Assembly (NCBI GenBank): GCA_025331435.1
Contig: JAIWNI010000103.1
Location: 36,237 to 100,236 of the forward strand
Source of the DNA: Choanephora cucurbitarum
Taxonomy: Eukaryota > Mucoromycota > Mucoromycetes > Mucorales > Choanephoraceae
DNA length: 64,000 bases
Direction: 5' to 3'
Shown here: piece after piece, positions 1-11,837 of the stretch
How positions within the stretch are numbered: the stretch's first letter is position 1
How the letters are laid out: every line of letters begins with the position of its first letter
Made by a program: the position numbers and the translations under genes
Notes under the pieces: generated by a model
Told to the model about the DNA's origin: nothing
Seen by the model: only the letters and a program-made list of their open reading frames with translations
The model's database searches: none

Positions 1-1095
1 GTCTACATAGGATTGTATAGCAAACGTATTGAATTTGGTGGCATTATTGGGATGTTCTGTTAGACTTTCAAAGATCTGAGTGGCTTCAGTTGAATTGTCT
101 TTGATACCAATCAATTGACAGAAAAAGCAGTTTGTTACCCAATCACTTCCTATTTGTCCTGAGTGTGCGTTGGCTGACTGCCATAAGAGAGTAGATAGTG
201 TTGAGGTTCTGTGAATAGCAGTCCATCTCTCTGCTCTATTAATATCACCATTCTTAGGAAGAGGTTCTCCTTTTCTTCTGCCTTGTTTCAACATTTCAGA
301 TAGATCAGGCGTATCCAATGGTAGCATTTGATCACTGTTCAGGATATCGTATTTACCAAAAGTAGTATTTTCCAAGTTGGGTGCAAAAGCATTGGAGATA
401 AATCCGGTCAAATTGTTACCGTTCCAGGTCTTAAAGGAAAGAGGTTCAAAATAGGTAGTTTGATCCCCTAAAGTGTCTTTGGCCAACTGCAAGAATTGCG
501 GTTTTGCTGTTTCTGTAGCAAGCGAATCACCGAATGACACAACCAAGTCTTTTTGTGTAGAATCGCGAAGAAACTGAACGGGTGTTATAGCAACATGGTC
601 CCATACAATTTCTGCAACCGTGTTGTTATTAGCATCTGTACATCCATTCTGTATATGGGTACAAAGAAACTTGGTAGTTGCATTTTTTGATTGAGAAGGC
701 ACGGACAATTGTGGAAGACTAACTTCGTTAAGAGTAGGTATGAAAACGTTAGAGATGAGTGATAACGTATCATTTGTATTGCCTATGTTATAAGTGATCT
801 TGATTGGACTTAATTTACTGAGGGCAGTAGGCAAGGCATTGAGAGAGAACGTTATAACCAGGCAAGCGACAGCAATTATATTTGAAGTTCTTACACCATA
901 TTTTCCTGTGGGGCCAAATGGATGAAAGAAAGAGACAACTTTACTTAGGAAATACGGCTGTTCATACCAAAACTTAGTACTTGATCCACCTGGTAGCCTA
1001 CTGAAGATGATAACGGTTATCACACTGAATGCAGAAGCATACATAAGTCGAGTAATAGTAAAAATTGCTGTTGCTACAGTTTCGGACACAAGCAT
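1..1095 (-). CDS. Membrane protein of unknown function, paralogue of the 23.2-25.1 kb gene (3' end outside window)
   Basis: The frame is open on the minus strand from an ATG at 1095 to the window edge (365 codons, no stop), so the C-terminal part lies outside. It aligns along its whole visible length with the gene at 23208-25088, sharing for example LPGGSSTKFWYE, TPDLSEMLKQGRR-like and AIQSYVD segments. Two hydrophobic segments lie near the N terminus (about residues 5-30 and 50-75), followed by a long, presumably lumenal or extracellular domain with paired cysteines (FLC..NGC, NCFFC). No catalytic motif or known domain was recognised. The short N terminus before the first membrane segment differs from the paralogue. 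It has no visible introns or frameshifts, so it looks functional as far as it can be seen. The family appears lineage-specific; function unknown. Confidence 0.75.
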   Translation of the reverse strand, partial: MLVSETVATAIFTITRLMYASAFSVITVIIFSRLPGGSSTKFWYEQPYFLSKVVSFFHPFGPTGKYGVRTSNIIAVACLVITFSLNALPTALSKLSPIKITYNIGNTNDTLSLISNVFIPTLNEVSLPQLSVPSQSKNATTKFLCTHIQNGCTDANNNTVAEIVWDHVAITPVQFLRDSTQKDLVVSFGDSLATETAKPQFLQLAKDTLGDQTTYFEPLSFKTWNGNNLTGFISNAFAPNLENTTFGKYDILNSDQMLPLDTPDLSEMLKQGRRKGEPLPKNGDINRAERWTAIHRTSTLSTLLWQSANAHSGQIGSDWVTNCFFCQLIGIKDNSTEATQIFESLTEHPNNATKFNTFAIQSYVD

Positions 1096-3149
1096 TATGG
1101 AATTATCAGAAAAGAAAATAAAGAACAGAGTAAAAAAGAAGAAAGTACCAAAACAAACTGCTTCATCAAATAGACAGCTTTGGCTCTATACATCTTATGC
1201 AAAACCAAATAAATTCAGACAATCATGCTTTCTTTTCTGTTTAACGAGTGTAACACAAATTTTCACACCTACTCTTATGCAGAGGAATTTTGGTTGTGCA
1301 TGATTGAAATAACACAAATCATCTGCTATCTGATTGATATACATGTCAATGTTATTTATATGCATAGATACACATTGTATGAGCATCTTGGTTTTATGTA
1401 ATTACATACAATATTTTACTTCATCGTATTTATGCTTGATCTCAAAGAGTCTGTATTGCCCTATGTCAACAAATGAAACTGCTTCCATTCGTCTGGATTA
1501 TCTCAGCCATTGCCAACAAATAAGGTCCGTTCCGTAAGCATGGGTTCTTTCTCCCAACTTCTTTTTATTTTCAAGAAAATGAAATACAGTACCAAGAACT
1601 AAATTAGATGCTTCGGTAATAATCAGCTATCATACAACAGCTATTTAAATGAAGGATGCTTGGTATAAGCATATTCAGTTTAAAAGCTGTTTCTTTCAAC
1701 AAAAAGGAAAGATCCTAAAACCTTACATAGCACAGTCCACTCGATCTATACTTGAGTTTTAAAATTTCATATAAGGTATGTATACCACTATTCTTTTATA
1801 GATGGTCATCACTGTTTATCCTTTAAATGGTATGAGCCGATTGGTTTTAGTAAATACCAGAGCTGCTTTTTCCCATACCATTTGTTTAAGATGCTTCTAG
1901 ATCTATTTAACTTTGACAGAGTGCTAAGAGGATCAATTGAATAGTTGTGGTAAGGTTTGTTCTGACTCTTAGAGTTTAGGAGATCATATCACCATAAGTT
2001 TTTCTTTTAATCTAATAAGTATATGACTTTCAAATGCGTCGTGTGTTTACTAGTATTAAATTATATTCAAAGATTTGTGTTAAAACTATCTGCATAAAAA
2101 ACTAGATACTTTGGAATCCTAGAGAAGCATTATCGAGACTACAAGCGCATGTATTCACCATTGTACGATCAACAATTCAATAGAAATTTTTTGTAATGTG
2201 TCTTTTCATTTGATTCTTTGCTTCTCTCTAATAAAGAAAATGTGTATTCAGAAAAGGTGGTCGACAATGACTTAGATCGTTCTTTCCAAGACAGTGAATA
2301 GATAGTTTTATTGCGAGTATTATTGGTAGCAGTAAAAAAGTAAAACATAATACATCCCTAACAGCAGAGTAAACCAGATCAGGTTTGCTTCATCCTGGCT
2401 GAGACCTGCCGAAAGGACATGTCAGCGGATCATCTCAAATTCGCCAACACAAATAAAAAGGAGGTCAAATCTGTATCTGTCATACAAAAGAGAGAAGGGG
2501 ATAGAGAAGGACAATAAAACGCACCCACTTATATCTCAAAATTTTAAGAGGTACCAATAGAAACTTAGCATCAAAAAAAGCATCATCGATCCTTCCAGCA
2601 AGAAGATTTTTTTCTTGAGAATGTAGCTGTCAAAATAGACAGATGATGGTAGTTCTTATCGCCAAAGAGTACTGTAGCTCTCAGCTCATTTTATAGTATA
2701 TTTAGTACCAATAGAGCCTGTTCTATCTTTCTGAGCATATTGACAAGCTATATCTTACTTTAGGTGCTCTCACAATCCAATCCTTAACTATGATTGGGCA
2801 TGTCTCCGTAAAAGTGCATGAACTTTATGAACGACAATCAGACTTTTATTCTTTAGTGTTTTCAACAAGGGGTGATAGAATTAGTAACCGGAAACTGCTC
2901 ATCTAATGAAAAAGAACACTTCCTGTCAAATTGCAATTTCACGAAATTAATACGGAGGAGTAGTTAGGTCTGTTTTGCTTGATCAATTTGATTAATCATT
3001 GCTTATTTCATATTTTTTCTTTACCTCTTTTCAAAATAGCTTTATAACAACCCAAGTTATTCAACAAGGGTTTTTAGTTTTTCTTTTTCTTTTTCGTCAA
3101 TAGTAAGCCTTATCTATCAAAAAACGAAAGAATCCTGATTCTTTGTTTT
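1096..3149. other. Intergenic, no intact gene
   Basis: This AT-rich stretch has only short random ORFs. The part near 1230-1535 resembles sequence upstream of the paralogous gene (25200-25433), including a shared stretch around 1500-1535 and 25397-25433, so it probably holds the promoter of the left-edge gene. Nothing else was recognised. Confidence 0.5.
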
Positions 3150-3961
3150 ATTTGTTACCAATTGATCCAATTGCTTGTACGCTTGTTTCTATATCAGACT
3201 GTAAAACTCAATTGCCTTATCAGAACGCTACAGCACATCCATATGTTTCTGATTTGACTGCGTCTATTCAAAGACCGCGGGTGAATTAAGACATGAGTTG
3301 AATGTCCAAGAGGCGACTGTGGATGAACAAAGCGCCGACCTTACAAGACAAGCGGAGGTTTCGAACGATCATGGCAATTAGATTGCTGATCAATTACAAC
3401 AAACTCAGTCATTGCAGCAAGAATTTTCTGCTTTTACTCGCTTTACATATGAAAAGTCCCTGAAGTAAAAAGATATGGCATTGCTTATTGAGAATTACAA
3501 GGATGATTTAGAGATAATTTACCACAAGCTGATCAGAAACGTCAGGCATGCATGCAGAAAAAGAGGAGAATTTGGGCAAGTTTTACAAAGATGTATCTGT
3601 TAAAGATAGAATCAGCTTATCTAACTTGGTCATTGTCATCCTGACAAGAATAAATGATGACTTCAGGTTTCTCTATGAATATGAAGGTTCGTGATCTGAA
3701 GAGTTTGCCATATCTTCCTGCTGGTCAAACAAATCCAAGGTCGTCAATATAGAAAAATGCACACGTATCATAACTATTTTCAATATTTATTCAAAGAGAT
3801 TGCTCCAAATTAATCAAACTAATCTAGTATAGCTTTAAGAGGCAGCGGGAAGAACAAAATTAGAACTGCTAAGCTAAATCTTTAAGTATACCGACTTGCC
3901 TTCTATCTAATACCAAATAAATGCTAATTCTGAAACCAAAAAAAAAAAAAAAAAAAAAAAA
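3150..3961 (+). pseudogene. Decayed coding remnant with AATAAA and poly-A tail (candidate processed pseudogene)
   Basis: Plus-strand translation shows coding-like, glutamine- and acid-rich blocks (about 3155-3290, 3283-3470, 3470-3600, 3545-3694 and 3695-3830) broken by at least two in-frame stops and several frame changes. The blocks are followed by an untranslated stretch, an AATAAA hexamer at 3916-3921 and a run of 24 A at 3938-3961. That order, with the signal 16 nt before the A-run, is what a reverse-transcribed mRNA would leave. The parent protein was not recognised; it looks like a coiled-coil protein. An ordinary dead gene beside a chance A-run is the alternative. No target-site duplication was identified. 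Confidence 0.45.
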
Positions 3962-6900
3962 CGCATTACTGCGGCTACCTGTCAAATACAGAGCTGACTC
4001 ATTTCTATTTTATATTTGGATTACTCTCTAAGCCATTCAGAAGTTACAGCTTCGAAATAACCTTGAGTATACAGAGAAATGCCATATCTTGTGGGCTATA
4101 TTTAATCTAGAATTAAACTATATTAAGACTGAAGTTGAATGTGATCTTCAGTTTAATCTCTTCTCATAAATCAAGATTTAACCTTTAGCTTCTTATAATT
4201 CAGTTACCTTTTCATTCTTTTCTTCTTTAGTGAAAAAAAAAGGCCATATGTAAAGCTAGACTGTAAGTACAACGAATATGAACTCAATCATCTGACTTTG
4301 CATTCTTTCATGTCGATCGTATCAAAAAGCGTATCAGCACATAAATGCACTACATTGTTCATTGACGTCAACCTGTTTTAAAAAAAATTGAGCAGAGAGC
4401 GAAAGGTATCTGTTTTTTTTGGTCAATTGAACAAGTCAGTGCAAGACTGATGTTTGAATAAAATTTTTGAAAGTAAAGCCTTTGGTTCTTGAATAAGTCT
4501 AAAGCATGGATTTGTATGAAGCTTCTCAAATATGTTATTAGTGAATGGTTGCGAGTATAATCAAAATACAATTTCTATAGTACTGTTTCTTCAAAGACAA
4601 CTTCTTTACAAGACAAATGAAAAGAAAAAACTTAATATTTAAGAGAAGATCTATCTAAAAGAAAATTTGGTTCTAGTTTATGCCTTTCTTCGATATGCTT
4701 GTATTCTATGAGCTTAATGATTGTAGATTTGACAACTACAAAAAACAACTGTAGAGGTGACTCTGCTGTAGCAACACAACAAGTTCTTTGAATAATTTGC
4801 ATTTTGTGGCGCTCACTAATCAACTTATTTATGACTATCATCGTATTGCTCTACCGATCTATTGAAGACATGAGAGGATGGTGTTAACATCACTCATTTT
4901 AAATTGAAAGGAGATGTTTGGTTGCCTCAAATGTGTTTGAGAACTGAAGGCAATCCAGTACAGTTTCTGCATACTTTTCACATTGGTTGATATATTAAAT
5001 TTGTATTCTCTGATTGTAGCATAGGTGTCTCAAATATTACAGTTGAATTGGTTTTGCCAAGCATGCGTTTTTTTTTTTAAAAATTGTAAAGAGGAAAGTA
5101 ACTTTATATCTTTAGCTTGTATAAAGCAAAGTCTGGGTTCTGAAAAAACTTTGAACAATAGCAATCTATTTGTTAAGTCAAAATGTTGGGGAGAAGAGGA
5201 AGCATTCTATCTGTTCTAATCGTTACAGTATTGAGTGATATAATGGTTTCATTACTTATTGCAAATTATTTTGATGATCACAATTGTTACTTCAGTGATG
5301 GTCAATGATATGAACGATATATGTAGAGCTTTATTTGATGTATCCTTATGTGTCATTGCTTGCAATGAGACACCATATTTTTAAGATATCTTTATTATCG
5401 CAATTGATGGATATGTCAGATAGAATAGTTTGTTTGAGAAGGTAATTCAGAAACTTTGTTTTGGTCAGATTATCACGATTTCTCAAGATTTTATCTTACT
5501 TGCTTGTTATATATTTAACACTTTGTAGCACAATGTTTTGTCTACGTGATCTATTAGCAACTACATTAGCAGATAACCGCCATGTAAAATGTGAGTAACT
5601 ATCATACTTGTGTATAGATTTTCTCATCTCTTTAGGAAAGTTCTTCCCAATATAATCAATGTCTTCTTCTTCTGTTTGTAATATCATTGTTGCACAATAC
5701 TGATCAAGCCACCTTCTTCTAATTTTCCTCAATCATTGGAAGACTGTACTTAATCAAACCAAAAACTGAGAAATGATGAAACCCTTATCATTAGCAAACT
5801 GAGTATAGGTTACATATCCTTCGTGCTCTTCTATGTCTTTACTGTATTTCAGAATCAAAAGGTGCTTGTCTTCATTGTTAAACACTCTGGATTGCCTAGC
5901 TTTCTTTTTCTCTTCTTTTTGAATAAGATCTGGCTATCAAAGTTTCTTCTACCCTGTGTCTTCTTGTATGTGCTACGTTTGACATGTATGTTTAGGCACA
6001 TTTGGCTTTTTTGCAGCTTCTGGGACCTTGCAAATTAGCTGAAAGAAACTCTCTCTTCTCGCCACTATACCTAATGTATTTGCACTAATAGTGGTCCTGA
6101 CTAACGATAATCTTGGCTGTGACGGTCTTCGCCTTCTTCTTTCTTTCAGATAACTTCAAGTCCATATAGATGTCAAAGTAATCTTATCGACTGAGTAATT
6201 TCCGTATCCGCCAAAAGCGTTGCCTTTCCATCTTCTTAAATTGACCTAAAGCTCATTTTAATTATTCTGAATATGTGCATTTAAGAGCTTGTAGACAATT
6301 TTTTTAATGTTAGGCCAAACCCTGTCTATAACAAACCAAATTCGGTTTTGCTATTATCAGAAGCAATAATAAAACATTCAGAGAAATCAATGGTTAATTC
6401 TGCAAGAAATGCTTAGATTGTCAATTGGATATTATGTACTAAGGAATTATAACAAGACAGATGCTATGTGTTTTTTTTTTATCAAAACGAATAACTGTTC
6501 TACAATAAACTCTGTATTAAGCTTGATCAGTAAACCTCTGAAAGAGAGTAGGAAGGTTGTTTCTTTTCCAAATAAAAAGAAATGCCTTATGTTACTTGTT
6601 TTGTCATCAAAACAAACAACTATGCATTAGTGAAAAAAATCTGGCAATAAACAATAACTTCCTCTTTAAAGAAAAATTAATTGCAAGAAACTCGAAAAAG
6701 CAAAGTAGATCATTCTTTGCTTCAAAAAGACATTCAGATTAAAATGAAAAATGAGCTTAATGAAAATTAAGTTAATGAAGAAAATTCTTTTTCTTTATTG
6801 AAATGCATTTGATTGGGCCTTATTTCATAACTTATCATTTCTTCAGGTTAAGAAATTGCTGATGAATTTAATATAGTGGTTATGGGATTGCATACTGTAA

Positions 6901-7268
6901 TATATTATAACCTGGCTTTTCATACAGAGATTCAAGTAAAAAAAAAAAGACAACTTAACTTAGACAGTGATACCAATGTATGAAGAGCACATCATATCTA
7001 TTGCGTATACGAATCTCTTTTTTGTTGATTATATACATACTCAAGTTAAATCTGAAGAGAATCGTTTTTGTTGTTGTTGGATTAGTAGACACTAAGCAAG
7101 CTGATTCTTCTTTTAGCTTTTTTTCTAGACATTAAGAAGAAAGTAGTGACAAAAAAAGGTTCTCTTAGCAACAACAGATCAGCGAGGGCCATCCTTATCG
7201 CGCTCCTTTCATTGTTAACTCTACAACCACTTTGGGACAATACCGAGGAAAATGTTATCATGCATCTA
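3962..7268. other. Intergenic, no gene recognised
   Basis: About 3.3 kb of AT-rich DNA with only short ORFs (under 80 codons) lacking recognisable motifs or convincing splice signals. No RNA gene or transposon terminus was seen. Confidence 0.5.
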
Positions 7269-7276
7269 TATATAAA
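7269..7276 (+). promoter_or_regulatory. TATA box upstream of the secreted repeat protein
   Basis: A TATATAAA match lies 56 nt upstream of the ATG at 7332. A start site some 30 nt downstream would give a short leader. This favours the ATG at 7332 over the in-frame ATG at 7146, which lies upstream of the TATA box. Confidence 0.5.
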
Positions 7277-7331
7277 GGCAGCACCAAGACTTCTTTTTTT
7301 TTTCTTTATTATCTGCTTTATTCAATCTAAT

Positions 7332-8111
7332 ATGCTTTACCATTCAATCTCACTCCAATTCATTGCAACTTTGTTTCTCCTCTCTGGTCTTGCTTCAGCC
7401 AATTCTCAAGGAGAGCAATCCAAATCTCTTGTAAGAGACTTCAAGTCAAACAATATGGCTACCGTCTCCTTCTTGAAAATGTCGAAGCGGGCTTGTCATT
7501 CTTGCCAGAATGATAAGGATTCATCATCATCATCCGAGTTGCCTTCTATTGCTCTCCCAGAGACTCTCCCAGGTAACCACAATGATTGCAAATCTCATTC
7601 TTCTGGATCCGAACAAGAGTCAGATCCTGCCATTTTATCTGAATTGGGTGAGACTCTTGAGGAATTGCAACAAACTACTGTTGATGCTGCTGCTGGTATT
7701 AAGCCTGCCGCCTCTTCACCTTGCGGATCTTGTGATTCCGAAAGTTCAAGCCATGCACCTCCACATGAAGATGTTAATGATGAAAACGTTGCTCCTACTC
7801 AAGACGATGCCCTAGCTCATGATGAAGCTCCTGCTCAAGATGATGCCTCAACTCAAGATGATGCCCTAGCTCATGATGAAGCTCCTGCTCAAGATGATGC
7901 CTCAACTCAAGATGATGCCCTAGCTCATGATGAAACTCCTGCTCAAGATGATGCCTCAACTCAAGATGATGCCCCAGCTCAAGACGAAGCTCCTGTTCAA
8001 GTCGAAGTCCCTATTCACGCCAAATCCCCTAGAGGAAAGAAGTGTCCTCATCATTGTGAAGAAGAAGAGGAGGAAGAAGAGAAAGAAGTCGATGAAAAGG
8101 ATTGCGATTAA
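7332..8111 (+). CDS. Small secreted acidic protein with 18-residue repeats and CxxC-type motifs
   Basis: The frame encodes 259 residues without introns. It starts with a classic signal peptide (about residues 1-25, ending near GLASANSQ), so the product should enter the secretory pathway. A serine- and acid-rich region follows with scattered cysteine pairs (CHSC, CGSC, CPHHC). Then come imperfect 18-residue repeats built on AHDEAPAQDDASTQDDAL, and the protein ends in a polyglutamate run and ECD-type acidic tail. The frame is open back to 7146, but the TATA box at 7269 and the signal peptide argue for the 7332 start. A possible poly-A signal (AATAAA) lies near 8237. No enzyme motif is present; a cell-wall, metal-binding or surface role is a guess. 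Confidence 0.7.
   Translation: MLYHSISLQFIATLFLLSGLASANSQGEQSKSLVRDFKSNNMATVSFLKMSKRACHSCQNDKDSSSSSELPSIALPETLPGNHNDCKSHSSGSEQESDPAILSELGETLEELQQTTVDAAAGIKPAASSPCGSCDSESSSHAPPHEDVNDENVAPTQDDALAHDEAPAQDDASTQDDALAHDEAPAQDDASTQDDALAHDETPAQDDASTQDDAPAQDEAPVQVEVPIHAKSPRGKKCPHHCEEEEEEEEKEVDEKDCD
7811..7975 (+). repeat. 54-bp in-frame tandem repeat
   Basis: Copies begin at 7811, 7865 and 7919 with exact 54-bp spacing and near identity, then degrade. The period is a multiple of three, so the frame is kept and the protein repeats 18 residues. High identity at synonymous sites points to recent slippage or unequal crossover. Confidence 0.9.
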
Positions 8112-8669
8112 GACGATACCTTTACACGCCGTCAAGATTCATTAAGCATACTGTTTCAATTAGATTGCAATTCTTATTTTGTCGATCTATACATTCATAC
8201 AATCAAGCAATTCATTTTTTAATAGCATGATTTCTTAAATAAACGCTAATGTCATCTCTTTAAAAAATGTCTTTGGTCTCCTTTATCTTTTTGCGTCTTT
8301 CAATGTTTGCTTATTAAATAGAGTCAAGTAAAGGGTCAATCATAAGATGTTATACCTTATTCTGCTTTGTCTCCAAATGTTTTTAATATCAGAAAACTCC
8401 TCTTTGAGTCAGCTATACTTCCATCTATATAAGTTAGCCTGTGTCTTCATTTAAAAAGAAAAACTAGGCTCCTTTAAACAACACCTTTCATTATTATAGT
8501 GACAAGATATACACATGGTACAAACACTTTCTTTATGTGGTTCGCACTAACCACAGGTTGTTTTCTTTTATTAACATATTAAACAATATATTGTATGTAC
8601 ATATACATATACACATAAGACGATATTAATTTACATATAGGAAAATGGTATTCTTTAAGTAAGGGTTTC
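8112..8669. other. Convergent intergenic region
   Basis: This is the 3' region between the plus-strand secreted protein and the minus-strand RhoGEF gene. AT-rich; apart from poly-A-signal-like hexamers nothing was recognised. Confidence 0.5.
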
Positions 8670-11600
8670 TTATAGCTTCTTGCAGTAATTAATAGGAACC
8701 CAACCAGACTGATGACTATCATCAAGCGTTGTAGCATACCACCATTCTTCATCAATGAAATCAGGGTCTTGGCTGATTCGAAGGATAGTTCCACTTCTTG
8801 CACTTAACTGATCTTCATCGTCTGTATTGAAATCATAGAGCATAACACAATCAAAGTCTTGAGCAAGGCTGGTATCATAGTCCATGTCAATCATGTTTTC
8901 AGTGACAGGTGTGATCGGTGTTGGTGCTCGTGAAGAAGATGTGACGATGGAATGACTGCTATGGATAGGTGAACTTACAGAAGAATCTATTCATACAAGT
9001 GAATAAAAACGAAAATAGAGCCATAGACCTCCTAAAGAGGGTATGCTTACCATGATCCGTAGTTAGTTTGAACGAAGATGAATCCCTGGACTTGGTCTTT
9101 AGCGATCCAGAATTCGTAATAGAAGATTGGTATCGATTGCGATTCAATATAGTAATCTTGTTCGCCATATCCTCTACTCTATCAAACTGAATTGCGTGAG
9201 CTTGAACGATCGATTCATAAGATTCAGCAGCGCGCGAACCCAGATTCTGCTCAACCAATTTTGTCCATTCTTTCTGCATGGATCCATTGAACTTAATCTG
9301 AACAAAAGCAATCTCACCAAGCAAGATATCAATGTATTGGGAGGTCAGTGCAAAAAACTTGGGCAGCTCATCTACCAATTGTCCATTAATAGAGACATAA
9401 GCATCTGCTGATTCTTGTAATGCCTTGTCAGGTACATCTCCTTTCAACTTCATGTCTCGTACACGATCGTAATCGATCATCTTTAAGGCTCTCTTGTTGA
9501 TCACCTGTGTTGGATTTTCAAACACTTTGAGAAAGTCGTCTATGCGACTGTAGACATAGCCACGTACATCGTTATCCTATCATCTGGTTCAGTCCATTTG
9601 CTCAATATCATGCTAACTCTACTTACTAGTTCTCTTGCTAGATTGTTATACATATGATTGGCCATCTTACTGAAGTCTGTTACAGCATTCAGACTCTTGA
9701 CTCGAACACCACCCCATGAGCTATACAGTGCTTCCATACTACAGGCCAAGTGTTGAAGGTTCTCAAAACCAATCTTGACATGTCGAACCCAGCCTTGAAC
9801 CTCGCGAGCTAATTGGCGTACCATCTCTTGTTGTTCTTCAAATTTCTCATAAAGTGCTTCAAAAAGTATATCATGAGTTGGTTCAATAGCAAAACCAGTT
9901 GCCTGTTTAATTTTCTGTGCTCGTCTTGTAAGTCTCTTATTGATGCCATGTCTATAGTTTTTTTTTAAGAAAAAAAAAGAAACAATGAGTTAAAAGAAAA
10001 AAAAAAGCATGGATCTCATCAAGTCAATTAAAATACATACACAACCTATTCAGTTATAAAAAAAAAAAAAAAGTAGAGAGAATACAAAGTCAGTTAACCC
10101 TTCCTTATGTCTATCAGATAGAGATAAAAATCACTTACACTCATTTCAGTCCGCTTTTTGTCGCCTACAATCTTCTCTACTATATCCTTTCTACGCTTGA
10201 TTTCATTTATGTTGTCAGCAACATCTTGTATTTCTTTCACAGCAGCTGAGAGATTATCATAATCATCATGTGTTGATGGTGTGAGCACTAAAAGTTCTCG
10301 AAGCAACAATGGGTACTTGAGCACACGCTGTACTGGTTTAATCAGTAAACTGCCTAAATCCCAACTTGTGGTTTTGCCCTGAATTTTCTCTTTACAATCC
10401 TATATCATCAAGAAAGAATAGGGGGGACTATAAGCAAAAGAGAGAGAGAGAGAAAAGAAGAAAATAAAAACCACATTTACATTCAAAAAAGTTTGCACAT
10501 GTGGCTGTGATTCCAACTCTTGTAGTTTGAGTACAGCATCTTCCTGCCTTTTACAATACTCACTATAGATAGTATCAATGGATCGCATCTATTATTTTGT
10601 GTGTGTGTGTGTTGTTTTTGGTAACAAATGTTATACCTTCAAAATTCTATATATAAAACTTGAAAAAATATCATCTTACCATTTCTCTAAAACAAGTACC
10701 TATTGAGTCCTGCTCACAAGTAAGTTCCATCATGATCACAAACGTCTTTTCAAATTCAACAATTTCCGTCAAATTCGAAAACAAATAGCGAATATCCGAC
10801 TTTGAAAATCCTGCATGATGAGCTCCGTCAAAATAAATTTCTTTCAATAACGTCATGTCTTTCTGAAATGTCTTTTCCGTCTCTAGTAGCTCATGCATCA
10901 CTTTGACTCGTTTAGATCCAGTCACTTGAGGGGAAACGATTTCAATGGTATCTGATCGTTTGATTGAGTTCTTGAGGGTTTCGTGATCCAATTGTTGTTG
11001 TTGTTGTTGGTTAGAGAACCAGTTGCTGATATGCCAACCACGCTTTGAATGAGTTGAATTCGAGGTTTGAGAAGAAGTGGAGGTGGTGCTCATGATACTG
11101 CTGTTACCTGTGGCTGTGCGGTAAACCATAGATGGAAGGTAGACTGAAGATAGAGATCCTCTCTGTTGACTTTCGTTGAATGAATCAGATGGTGTGGGCT
11201 GTTGAGGGTATGGTCGATAGGTTTGCTCAATAGATCGATGGTGGATCACTTTGGGTTTTACTGGTAATGCAGGAGGACCTGTTTTGCTTGCTATTATCAT
11301 CTTTTCAGGAGGTGAAGGTGGTCCTGTCATAGATGGTTTCAGTGGCTGTCGTATTGTCTAAGAGTGGAAATAAGGAGAGAATAAGAAAGAAGGCCATGAT
11401 TTCGGAAGGTTATGACTTACTGTATCTTGTTGGAATCTTGCTCGAATATCTTTAAAATCAAGTGATGTTTCATCAATCTCTGGTTTTATTTGAGGTGTTT
11501 GATTTGAAAGCGGTTTTAAGGACGGAGGTTTTGCAGGAGGTGTTGGTTTCGGTTTATATCCTGTATGTTCGAGATGAGTAGAAGCTTCAAAAACGCGCGA

Positions 11601-11732
11601 CAGTCTATTTACAGTTGAACTTCCACTATGTGTTGCATTGTTGATATGTTGTTCTTGTCGTAGTTGTGTGATATATGAGTTACGAGGTTTACTGTCTAAG
11701 GTTTTGGAAAAAGCGTCTGGTAAAGAACTCAT
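8670..11732 (-). CDS. Rho guanine-nucleotide exchange factor, DH-BAR-SH3 (Tuba/Gef1-like)
   Basis: I predict eight exons: 11421-11732, 10680-11357, 10481-10588, 10139-10399, 10041-10045, 9627-9951, 9051-9576 and 8670-8986, totalling 843 residues with all phases consistent. Order: a proline- and serine-rich N terminus (PPxLP-type motifs, about 1-220); a Dbl-homology exchange domain (about 225-420, with HELLETEKTFQKDM and the conserved LIKPVQRVLKYPLLL helix); a BAR-like helical domain (about 440-680); a linker; and a C-terminal SH3 (VMLYDF, EWWYA, GWVPINYC). Such proteins activate Rho/Cdc42 GTPases at curved membranes during polarised growth. The 5-nt exon 10041-10045 and the 50-nt intron 9577-9626 are needed to hold the frame. 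There is no PH domain, as in the Tuba group. Exact GTPase target unknown. Confidence 0.85.
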
Positions 11733-11837
11733 GTTATGATTATTTCGAGAAAAAGAGAAAAAGAGAGAAAAAAAAAAGGGATTCATTCCTTTTCTATACA
11801 TTTTATTTTTTATTTTTATTCCAAGTACCGCAGAAAA

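Noticed and set aside
9540..9620. Apparent frameshift inside the RhoGEF BAR region
   Set aside because: A 50-nt GTAAGT...GATAG intron (9577-9626) explains the frame change exactly.
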